Shown here: positions 13,826-20,877 of the stretch, in pieces | Numbering within the stretch: the stretch's first letter is position 1 | Layout: each line of letters begins with the position of its first letter | Position numbers and translations under genes: made by a program | DNA from: Mageeibacillus sp. UBA3708 | GTDB taxonomy: Bacteria; Bacillota; Clostridia; Saccharofermentanales; Saccharofermentanaceae | Reading direction: 5' to 3' | Assembly (NCBI GenBank): GCA_002371375.1 | Contig: DFIB01000136.1 | Span: 2,014 to 22,890, forward strand | Length of the DNA stretch: 20,877 nt | The notes under the pieces: generated by a model | What the model was told of the DNA's origin: nothing | The model's input: only the letters and a program-made list of their open reading frames with translations | Databases searched by the model: none

Positions 13826-16609
13826 ATGAGCATTACAGACATATTATTTACTATAACGATCAGGCCTCTCGAAATGCTGTTCGAGTTTATCTTTGGCCTT
13901 ACGGATTATGTTGTGGAGAATCCGGCGGTAACACTTATCGTCATGAGCCTTGTCATAAATCTCATAGTGCTTCCGCTCTACAGAAGGGCTGATATAATCC
14001 AGCAGGAGGCAAGGGATAAGGAGCAAGAGCTGCGTCCGATGGCAGACCATATAAGAAAGTCATTCAAGGGTGACGAGAGAATAATGATGCTGCAGACGTT
14101 CTATAAGCAGCAGAACTACAGCCAGTTATCTTCCATGAAGAGTCTCATATCTCTCATGCTTCAGATCCCGTTCTTTATCGCGGCATACAGATTCCTGTCA
14201 CATCTGCCGATGCTGAAGGGCGTGAGCATGGGGCCCATCGATGATCTGGCATTGCCGGACGGACTTCTTACGGTAAGCGGAGTTACCATCAATCTTCTGC
14301 CTGTCGCAATGACTGTTATCAACATCATATCATCAGAGATCTACATGCACGGCCAGCCCTTCAAGAATAAGATAGTTCTGTATCTGTCGGCAGCTGTATT
14401 CCTCGTGTTGCTTTATGATTCACCGTCGGGTCTTGTATTCTACTGGACATTCAATAATGTGTTCTCACTTGCTAAGAATATTCTCTACAGATTTAAGAAC
14501 TCCGGACTGGTATTCAAGATGCTGATGGCGGTTACCGGTATTGTCGGATGCTTCTGGATCGGCAAGACACATAAGGAATTCGAGACGCCTGTACTGATAC
14601 TGATGCTGTGTATCCTCTATATTCTCGAGATGCCTATGTTGCTGCATTTCATCTCGGGATTTATCAAGAGAAAAAAGGCCAAGAAGACAAAGACATCGAA
14701 GAAGGTCCGTAAGCCTTACTCCGGCAACGGCATCATCTTCCTGTTCACGGGTATCTTCATGGCAATACTCATGGGACTCCTCATACCTTCCCAGGTAATA
14801 TCATACTCTCCCGGAGACTTCATCTACGCATCTGATATCAACGATCCGTCAATATACGTGTATCACAATCTGTGCCTCGCCATCGGCGTATTCGTATTGT
14901 GGATCGGGATATTCTACCTGCTGGCATCTGACAAGGTCAGATCAATATTCACGAGGCTCTATCTGGCACTGGCGGCAGTTGCCGTTATTGATTATCTGTT
15001 CTTCGATACAAGCATGGGGACGATGTCTGCCGAGCTCGTGTATGACAAGACCTTCATAGTCGATCTCAAGTATAAGATCATCAATCTTGCCATCATATGT
15101 GCCGTGGCAATAGTTATCATGATCCTTCATAGATTCCTGCCGAAGCTGATGAGATTTATCATTACTGTCGCGGCGGTTGCGGCGTTCGTCATGGGCGTCA
15201 TCAATATGTTCAACATTGCCAAGTCGTATAATTATTACTATGCCACAGCCGAGGCAAAAGAGAAGCCGACGATAACACTCACCAGGAACGGGCGCAATGT
15301 TCTCGTGCTGATGCTCGACAGGGCCATAGGGTCGTTCGTGCCGTATATTTTCGATGAGAAGCCGGAACTTGTTAAGCAGTTCGACGGGTTCACGGATTAT
15401 CCGAACACCGTATCTTTCGGAGGACACACGAATTTCGGTGCGCCGGCGCTCTTTGGAGGGTATGAGTATACGCCGGAGAACATGAACAAGAGGAGTGATA
15501 TGCTCCTCAAGGATAAGCATAATGAGGCACTTCTCGTCATGCCGGTGCTGTTCGGAGAGAACGGCTATCATGTAACGGTGATGGATCCGCCTTATGTCAA
15601 TTACAGTGAGCTTACGGATACTTCGATCTTCGAGCCTCTCGATTATGTGGATGCATACTCCGTCACAGGCGTGAATAATGCTTACACGAGGGAGATCCAT
15701 GCCCAGTCCGAGATAGTACGTAAACACAATTTCTTTTTCTACAGCATCATGAAAGCATCCCCCGTCTTCTTGCAGCAGTATTTCTACGCCAACGGCAATT
15801 ACTGTTCGCTCCATGTTCAGTATGAGTCGCAGGATATGCAGTTCTACACATATCCGCAGGAACATGAGGGCTTGCACAAATCGCTCGGCATGCGTGCGAA
15901 GTTCCTCAATGCATATGATGTGCTCGATTCGATGAAGGATATGACACAGATCGTGGATGACGGGCAGGATCAGTTCTTCTACATGGATAATGAGACGTGT
16001 CATTTCCCGATACTTCTGCAGGAGCCTGATTTTGTGCCGTCCAACTCTGTTGACAACACGGAATATGATGCGGCTCACGCTCAGAGGATCTGGAACGGCA
16101 TGAAGCTTGATACCGATGAATACGACAAGATATCCCATTACGAGGTCAATGTGGCGGCATATCTGGCACTTGGCAGGTGGTTCGATTATCTCCGTGAGGA
16201 GGGCGTGTGGGACAATACGAGGATCATAATCGTTGCCGACCACGGATTCTGCGCAAATAATTTTGAGAATTTGCTGTACAGGGATCTCGGGATCGATGCC
16301 GAGTATGTGAATCCGACCCTTATGGTCAAGGATTTCAACAGCACGGGATTCAATATATCAGAAGAATTTATGACTAATGCAGATGTGCCTACTATCGCAA
16401 TGAGTGGTATAATAGGCTCGCCGGTCAATCCTTTTACCGGCAAACCTGTCAACAATGATGCAAAATATTCTGCTCCTCAGAGCGTAATCTATTCTGAGAA
16501 GTGGAATGCCGCCGACAATGACGGAACGCAGTTCCTGCCCGGACACTGGTATACGGTTCAGGACAATATCTATGACAGAGCAAATTGGAAATACACAGGA
16601 GTCAGATAA
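13826..16609 (+). CDS. YidC/Oxa1-domain - AlkP/sulfatase-superfamily fusion, copy 2
   Basis: The protein has 927 residues with the same layout as copy 1. The YidC-like part (1-230) includes SLVINLIVLPLYRRAD with N45 at the groove position and SPSGLVFYWTFNNVFSL. A basic loop KRKKAKKTKTSKKVRK (about 282-297) divides the following membrane helices and should lie in the cytosol. The AlkP domain has D498 (MLDRAIG), T535 (GHTNFGAP), a His in NETCHFP, the SHYEVN segment where one of two His seen in the other copies is Glu, and D805-H806 (VADHGF). It lies 6 bases after the TagF stop without a clear ribosome binding site, so translation probably depends on coupling. It has no TagF partner directly behind it, unlike copies 1 and 3. 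The catalytic half is closer to copy 3 than to copy 1. Confidence 0.82.
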   Translation: MSITDILFTITIRPLEMLFEFIFGLTDYVVENPAVTLIVMSLVINLIVLPLYRRADIIQQEARDKEQELRPMADHIRKSFKGDERIMMLQTFYKQQNYSQLSSMKSLISLMLQIPFFIAAYRFLSHLPMLKGVSMGPIDDLALPDGLLTVSGVTINLLPVAMTVINIISSEIYMHGQPFKNKIVLYLSAAVFLVLLYDSPSGLVFYWTFNNVFSLAKNILYRFKNSGLVFKMLMAVTGIVGCFWIGKTHKEFETPVLILMLCILYILEMPMLLHFISGFIKRKKAKKTKTSKKVRKPYSGNGIIFLFTGIFMAILMGLLIPSQVISYSPGDFIYASDINDPSIYVYHNLCLAIGVFVLWIGIFYLLASDKVRSIFTRLYLALAAVAVIDYLFFDTSMGTMSAELVYDKTFIVDLKYKIINLAIICAVAIVIMILHRFLPKLMRFIITVAAVAAFVMGVINMFNIAKSYNYYYATAEAKEKPTITLTRNGRNVLVLMLDRAIGSFVPYIFDEKPELVKQFDGFTDYPNTVSFGGHTNFGAPALFGGYEYTPENMNKRSDMLLKDKHNEALLVMPVLFGENGYHVTVMDPPYVNYSELTDTSIFEPLDYVDAYSVTGVNNAYTREIHAQSEIVRKHNFFFYSIMKASPVFLQQYFYANGNYCSLHVQYESQDMQFYTYPQEHEGLHKSLGMRAKFLNAYDVLDSMKDMTQIVDDGQDQFFYMDNETCHFPILLQEPDFVPSNSVDNTEYDAAHAQRIWNGMKLDTDEYDKISHYEVNVAAYLALGRWFDYLREEGVWDNTRIIIVADHGFCANNFENLLYRDLGIDAEYVNPTLMVKDFNSTGFNISEEFMTNADVPTIAMSGIIGSPVNPFTGKPVNNDAKYSAPQSVIYSEKWNAADNDGTQFLPGHWYTVQDNIYDRANWKYTGVR

Positions 16610-16612
16610 CGG

Positions 16613-19369
16613 ATGACATTATGGGGCATATTGTTCACGATCTTTATAAAGCCGCTTGAGCTGATGTTCGAGTTCATATTTGCCATAGCCAATTCAGTTG
16701 TTCCCCATCCCGGTGCGAACATAATAATCACGAGCCTTGCAGTCAACTTCCTGATCCTGCCTCTGTACAGAAGGGCTGATGTCATTCAGCAGCAGGCCAA
16801 GGCCAGGGAGAAGGAACTGCGCCCCATGGCAGACCACATCAAGAAGTATTTCAAGGGCGATGAGAGAGTCATGATAATGCAGACCTTCTATAAGCAGGAG
16901 CACTACAGCCCCCTGTCTTCCATGAAGAGCCTGATATCACTGCTCCTGCAGATCCCTTTCTTCATAGCAGCATATCAGTTCCTGTCACATCTGCCGCTCC
17001 TTGAAGGCGTTAAGATGGGTCCGATCAACGATCTTCTCGCTCCTGACGGATTGCTTGTCATCGGAGGGATCACTATCAACGTTCTGCCGATCCTTATGAC
17101 AGTCATCAACATTGTGTCATCAGAGATCTACACACACGGACAGCCGTTCAAGGATAAGATAGTACTGTATCTGTCGGCTGCAATATTCCTCGTATTGCTC
17201 TACAATTCTCCTGCAGGTCTTGTGTTCTACTGGACGCTCAACAATGTGTTCTCGCTTGCTAAGAATATATTCTACAAGCTGAAGAATCCGGGGTTTGTGT
17301 TCAAGTGGGTATGCGCAGTTGCAGGTGTGGCAGGCATCGTGGCATTGTTCATATACAAAAAGCAGCTTGGAGGCAGGAAGTTCGGCTTCCTTATGGCCTT
17401 CTGCATCGCGATAATACTGCCGCTTATCGTTCATTTCATTCCGCAAAGGAAGAATAAGAAGGAAGCGCGTCCGCTTACCAGGGGCGACAAGATGCTCTAT
17501 CTTGCAGGAAGCCTGTTCATGACTTTCTTTACGGGATTCCTTATCCCTTCGGCAGTTGTTGCATCTTCTCCCGGAGATTTCATGTTCATATCAAGGCTGG
17601 AGAATCCCGACCACTACGTATGGTATACGCTCTGCATAGGCATCGGCGTGTTCTTTGTATGGCTCGGCATATTCTATCTCCTTGCCTCAGACAGGGCGAA
17701 AAGGATTTTTGCGGCCGTCATAGTCGCAGTTTCTGCGATCTCCGCTGTCGATTACCTGTTCTTCGGCACAAAACTGGGAACACTGTCCGCAGAACTGGAG
17801 TTGGATAACGGCCTTGAGTATTCCACGCAGACAATCCTGATCAACGCGGGAGTGGTCGTTTGCACGGCCATCGTGGTCCTCCTCATGGTCAGATTCATAC
17901 CCGGCGTGACGAGGTTCATCGTGCTTGCCGCCGCTGTGGCATCATTCGGTATGGGTATTTACAATGTTTACAATACCGGCAAGTCGTTCCGATACTACGA
18001 AGAGCACACGAGGATAACCGAGCAGCCGAAGATCACGCTGTCACGCAACGGCAAGAACGTCATGGTCATCATGCTCGACCGCGCCATCGGATGCATTGTT
18101 CCTTATCTTTTTAACGAGAGTCCCAAGCTTAAGAAGCAATTTGACGGTTTTACGTGCTACACGAGAACCATGTCCTTCGGTGCACATACGAATTTCGGTG
18201 CGCCGGCATTGTTCGGAGGTTATGAGTACACGCCGGAGAACATGAACAAGCGCAGCGACGTTCTCCTCAAGGATAAGCACAACGAGGCACTGCTCATGAT
18301 GCCCGTCCTGTTCAGTTCCAACGGCTACAAGACGACGGTCATGGATCCGCCGATCGCCAATTACAGCACGCTCTGCGACCTGTCCATCTTCGACGAGTAC
18401 GAGAATATCGATGCATATGTCGGCATGGGCGTACAGAACGACTACAAGGATGAGATCCTCACACAGTCGATATCCGTAAGAGAGCGCAACTTCTTCATGT
18501 ACAGCATGTTCAAGACTGCCCCCGTACTTATTCAGGAGACAGTATATAATGACGGCAATTACCAGTCTCTCGACGTAAAATACTACGATGATGAGGGCTT
18601 TACATATCATTACCCGCAGAGAAGAACGAATCTGTCAATATCGACGGGCATCAGGGCTCCGTTCATGAATTCATATGCGGTGCTCGAGAAGATGAAGAGC
18701 TTTACGGAGATAGTGGATACAGGTGAGAACTGCTATTTCACCATGAACAACAATACTCCTCACTATCCGAATCTTCTCCAGACTCCCGGATTCGTTCCGG
18801 CTGAACATGTCGATAATACCAGGTATGACAAGATCTATTCATCCAAGGTGTATAACGGCGTTCCGCTCCGCTATCTGGAGTATCCGCAGGTGTCACACTA
18901 TCACGTGAACATGGCAACATATAAGCGCCTCGGCGAGTGGTTCGATTACCTGAGAGAGCAGGGTGTATGGGATAATACAAGGATAATCCTCGTTGCGGAT
19001 CACGGCTTTGATGTGGGCTATCTGGACAGCATGGTATTTGATGATCTGGATTTTGACGTGACCTTTGTCAACCCCGTCCTGATGGTAAAGGATTTCAACA
19101 GTACCGGATTTACGATATCAGAAGAATTCATGACCAATGCCGATGTTCCCACTATCGCGCTGGAAGGTCTTATCGATAACCCCGTCAATCCGTTCACGGG
19201 CAACCCTATCAACAATGATGCCAAGTTCGCAGGCGACCAGCACGTTATAATGTCCGAGGTGTGGAAGACAACCGAGAATAACGGCACCACATTCCTGCCG
19301 GGCAGCTGGTATGCCGTTCATGATGCGATTGACGACAGAGCGAACTGGACATATTTAGGAGAATACTGA
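16613..19369 (+). CDS. YidC/Oxa1-domain - AlkP/sulfatase-superfamily fusion, copy 3
   Basis: The protein has 918 residues. The YidC-like part (1-230) is closest to copy 1: LLEGVKMGPINDLLAPDG and THGQPFKDKIVLYLSAA differ by very few residues. N45 again stands at the groove arginine position (SLAVNFLILPLYRRAD). Membrane helices follow to about residue 455. The AlkP domain shows D489 (MLDRAIGC), T526 (AHTNFGAP), a His in NNTPHYP, SHYHVNMATY and D796-H797 (VADHGFDVGY), so all expected ligands are present. AGGAG (16597-16601), encoded in the last codons of copy 2, lies 11 bases before ATG 16613. The gene is followed after 2 bases by the second TagF-type gene, repeating the fusion-TagF pair found at 9756-13819. 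Confidence 0.82.
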   Translation: MTLWGILFTIFIKPLELMFEFIFAIANSVVPHPGANIIITSLAVNFLILPLYRRADVIQQQAKAREKELRPMADHIKKYFKGDERVMIMQTFYKQEHYSPLSSMKSLISLLLQIPFFIAAYQFLSHLPLLEGVKMGPINDLLAPDGLLVIGGITINVLPILMTVINIVSSEIYTHGQPFKDKIVLYLSAAIFLVLLYNSPAGLVFYWTLNNVFSLAKNIFYKLKNPGFVFKWVCAVAGVAGIVALFIYKKQLGGRKFGFLMAFCIAIILPLIVHFIPQRKNKKEARPLTRGDKMLYLAGSLFMTFFTGFLIPSAVVASSPGDFMFISRLENPDHYVWYTLCIGIGVFFVWLGIFYLLASDRAKRIFAAVIVAVSAISAVDYLFFGTKLGTLSAELELDNGLEYSTQTILINAGVVVCTAIVVLLMVRFIPGVTRFIVLAAAVASFGMGIYNVYNTGKSFRYYEEHTRITEQPKITLSRNGKNVMVIMLDRAIGCIVPYLFNESPKLKKQFDGFTCYTRTMSFGAHTNFGAPALFGGYEYTPENMNKRSDVLLKDKHNEALLMMPVLFSSNGYKTTVMDPPIANYSTLCDLSIFDEYENIDAYVGMGVQNDYKDEILTQSISVRERNFFMYSMFKTAPVLIQETVYNDGNYQSLDVKYYDDEGFTYHYPQRRTNLSISTGIRAPFMNSYAVLEKMKSFTEIVDTGENCYFTMNNNTPHYPNLLQTPGFVPAEHVDNTRYDKIYSSKVYNGVPLRYLEYPQVSHYHVNMATYKRLGEWFDYLREQGVWDNTRIILVADHGFDVGYLDSMVFDDLDFDVTFVNPVLMVKDFNSTGFTISEEFMTNADVPTIALEGLIDNPVNPFTGNPINNDAKFAGDQHVIMSEVWKTTENNGTTFLPGSWYAVHDAIDDRANWTYLGEY

Positions 19370-19371
19370 TA

Positions 19372-20658
19372 ATGAGAGATCTGTTGACGCTTTATATCGA
19401 TCCGGGAACGGGAAGCATGCTCTTCACCGTGTTGATCGGTATATTCGGATTCCTGATATATATTGCGAAGATTGCTTTCGTCAAGATCAAATTCGTGCTC
19501 ACCAGAGGCAAGATAGACAAGACAGAGTCTGATAAGATCCCTTATTTGATCTTCGCCGAGGACAAGAGGTACTGGCAGATGTTTGGGCCCGTCGTAGACG
19601 AGTTCGAGAAGCGCGGGATCGACGTGGTCTACTGGACGACGACTCCCAATGACCCGGTGCTCGATCTCAAGTATGAGCACGTGAAGTTCGTATTTGCCGG
19701 TGAGGGCAACAAAGCCTACGCCAAGCTCAACATGGTCAACGCCTGCATTATCCTGGCGACCACTCCCGGCCTCGAGGTCTACCAGTGGAAAAGATCCAAA
19801 TTCGTTGATTATTATGTTCACATGTTCCACTCGGTGGGCTGCGGCGGATACAGGCTCTACGGCATGGATTACTACGATGCGATCATCTGCGCCGGCCAGT
19901 ATCAGATCGACGTGATCAGGGAACTCGAGGCAAAAAGGCACCTGCCCGCCAAGGATCTCAAGCTCGTGGGCATGCCTTATTTCGACGCGATGAAGGCCAA
20001 AGTCGAGAAGGCTAAAGCGGAGAAAGCGTCAGCAGATAAAGACGTATCCGTGAAGGATGATCACGTCGGCAAGTCCAAAACAACAGTGCTTCTCGCTCCT
20101 TCCTGGGGCGGCAGCAGCATCTTCAACAGACTCGGCTCTTCCGTTCTGGAGGAACTGGTCAAGACAGACTACGATATCATCGTAAGACCTCATCCCCAGT
20201 CATTCATTGCAGAGAAAGCTCTGATGGACGAACTCATGAGCAAGTTCCCCGACAGCGACAGGCTCAAGTGGGACAGGTCCGCTGACAACTTTGAGACACT
20301 CAACAAAGCGGATATCCTTATCTCGGACTTCTCCGGCGTCTTCTTCGATTTTGCACTCGTATTCGACAAGCCAATCATGTACATGGATACCGATTACGAC
20401 AACGGCTGGTACGACTACTATTGTCTCGACGACCAGACATCATGGATCATGCACACCCTGCCCAAGCTCGGCAAGGAGATCACCAAAGACAATCTGCCCA
20501 ACATAGGAAGCCTTATCAAGGAGTGTCTCAACAGCTCTGAATTCTCGTCAGGCAGAGATATCGCCCGTCAGGAGACATGGGTCAACATAGGTGAAGGCGC
20601 CGCAAGAACAGTAGATTACCTGACAGCAAAGTATGAGGAGATAAAAGGGAGCAAGTAA
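19372..20658 (+). CDS. CDP-glycerol glycerophosphotransferase family protein (TagF-type), copy 2
   Basis: The protein has 428 residues and is a clear paralogue of the protein at 12557-13819. It has the same LYIDPGTGSMLFTVLIG membrane anchor, VYWTT-P-DPVL segment and GEGNKAYAKLNMVNA stretch. Probable active-site residues are the His in MFHSVGC (H153), RPHPQSF (H274) and SDFSGVFFDF (D319). It differs in the acceptor-side loop (QHAAND against FHSVGC) and in a Lys/Ala/Glu-rich insertion at about residues 208-236 between the two halves. The two copies may therefore differ in acceptor. AGGAG (19357-19361) lies 10 bases before ATG 19372. It ends the operon as far as can be seen; no classical terminator with a T-run follows. 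Confidence 0.82.
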   Translation: MRDLLTLYIDPGTGSMLFTVLIGIFGFLIYIAKIAFVKIKFVLTRGKIDKTESDKIPYLIFAEDKRYWQMFGPVVDEFEKRGIDVVYWTTTPNDPVLDLKYEHVKFVFAGEGNKAYAKLNMVNACIILATTPGLEVYQWKRSKFVDYYVHMFHSVGCGGYRLYGMDYYDAIICAGQYQIDVIRELEAKRHLPAKDLKLVGMPYFDAMKAKVEKAKAEKASADKDVSVKDDHVGKSKTTVLLAPSWGGSSIFNRLGSSVLEELVKTDYDIIVRPHPQSFIAEKALMDELMSKFPDSDRLKWDRSADNFETLNKADILISDFSGVFFDFALVFDKPIMYMDTDYDNGWYDYYCLDDQTSWIMHTLPKLGKEITKDNLPNIGSLIKECLNSSEFSSGRDIARQETWVNIGEGAARTVDYLTAKYEEIKGSK

Positions 20659-20663
20659 GCTCG

Positions 20664-20767
20664 ATGCCCTGCCCCGGAACTCAGTCGCACTTCGCGGGGA
20701 TGAGTGCGTGTTAAAACTCTTTGTATGCTTACCCGCTCGTGCTCAAAGGAGTTCCGGGACAGGGCAT
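20664..20767 (+). repeat. Long inverted repeat after the TagF copy 2 gene, possible structured RNA
   Basis: ATGCCCTGCCCCGGAACTC (20664-20682) pairs with GAGTTCCGGGACAGGGCAT (20749-20767), 18 of 19 positions (C20672-A20759 does not pair). The 66 bases inside can form a smaller hairpin CGCACT/AGTGCG (20686-20691 with 20703-20708), or alternatively pair GCGGG with CCCGC. No T-run follows, so it is not a standard terminator. I see no open frame in it. Confidence 0.65.
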
Positions 20768-20768
20768 T

Positions 20769-20847
20769 GGGCTTCACTGGTGGTAGCTAGAGTGACTGGG
20801 GGGCCCGCGGAAGTCCGCTCGCAAGCAGCTGCGGGCTTGACTGGTGG
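20769..20847 (+). repeat. Imperfect 15-bp direct repeat flanking a GC-rich hairpin
   Basis: GGGCTTCACTGGTGG (20769-20783) recurs as GGGCTTGACTGGTGG (20833-20847), one base different, 64 bases apart. A weaker echo, TGACTGG, is at 20793-20799. Between them GCCCGC (20803-20808) can pair with GCGGGC (20831-20836), and GCGGA (20807-20811) with TCCGC (20814-20818). The remaining bases to 20877 show nothing recognisable. Confidence 0.55.
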
Positions 20848-20877
20848 CCGGATCGACAGAGGTATCCATAACAAACG

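Noticed and set aside
14942..16243. A 433-codon open frame on the - strand inside fusion copy 2
   Set aside because: It lies wholly antisense to conserved AlkP-domain coding sequence, has a His/Arg/Ile-rich composition typical of reverse-frame translation, and has no promoter or ribosome binding site of note. A similar but shorter frame lies opposite copy 3.
20664..20767. The long inverted repeat as an intrinsic terminator or as insertion sequence ends
   Set aside because: There is no T-run after the 3' arm, no transposase frame between the arms, and the enclosed 66 bases are too short for an element.
1..20877. CRISPR array, prophage or integrase genes
   Set aside because: No regularly spaced repeats and no phage, integrase or transposase-like frames were seen; the tandem copies here are paralogous genes.

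Overview
The window looks like the chromosome of a Bacillota bacterium of the class Clostridia (inferred from the Firmicutes-type L10 leader, strong AGGAGG-like ribosome binding sites, consensus TTGACA promoters, and teichoic-acid and choline genes; genus not identifiable). All genes read on the + strand and base composition is moderate.

Left part (1-4150): the 3' end of rplA, an L10 leader with an attenuator terminator, rplJ, rplL and a strong terminator. rpoB does not follow rplL. Next comes an ECF sigma factor fused in one polypeptide to a transmembrane helix and a large extracytoplasmic sensor-like region. A strong promoter then drives a tRNA pair (CAU and UUC anticodons), closed by a terminator.

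Middle (4172-9680): a polytopic GT-C-like membrane protein, then a compact three-gene choline module. This comprises a winged-helix/LicC/LicA fusion (cytidylyltransferase plus choline kinase), a second LicC-like cytidylyltransferase, and a BCCT-family choline/betaine transporter. The genes overlap by a few bases. The promoter is followed by two copies of an 11-bp operator-like sequence, one of which covers the chosen GTG start codon.

Right part (9690-20658): an unusual five-gene operon. Three tandem paralogues of about 920-930 residues each join a YidC/Oxa1-type membrane domain, about seven further membrane helices and an alkaline-phosphatase/sulfatase-superfamily (LtaS-like) catalytic domain. 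Two CDP-glycerol glycerophosphotransferase (TagF-type) paralogues, each with an N-terminal LYIDPGTGSMLF membrane anchor, alternate with them: fusion-TagF-fusion-fusion-TagF. The operon starts with a TTGACA promoter whose -10 lies inside a CRP/FNR-like palindrome. That palindrome is the tip of a long imperfect stem whose 3' arm contains the ribosome binding site.

Working model (inference): choline is imported, phosphorylated and activated to CDP-choline. The TagF-type enzymes act on a membrane-linked polyol-phosphate polymer in the cytosol, and the YidC-AlkP fusions polymerise, decorate or trim it on the outer face. No LicD phosphocholine transferase, TagD/TarI or TagGH exporter is present in the window, so the fusions or the TagF-like proteins may perform the missing step. 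In all three fusions the functionally important YidC groove arginine appears to be Asn, while the catalytic residues of the AlkP domain look intact. This points to a repurposed YidC scaffold and is the best candidate here for an undescribed system. The last 219 bases hold a long inverted repeat and a 15-bp direct repeat without a recognisable gene.
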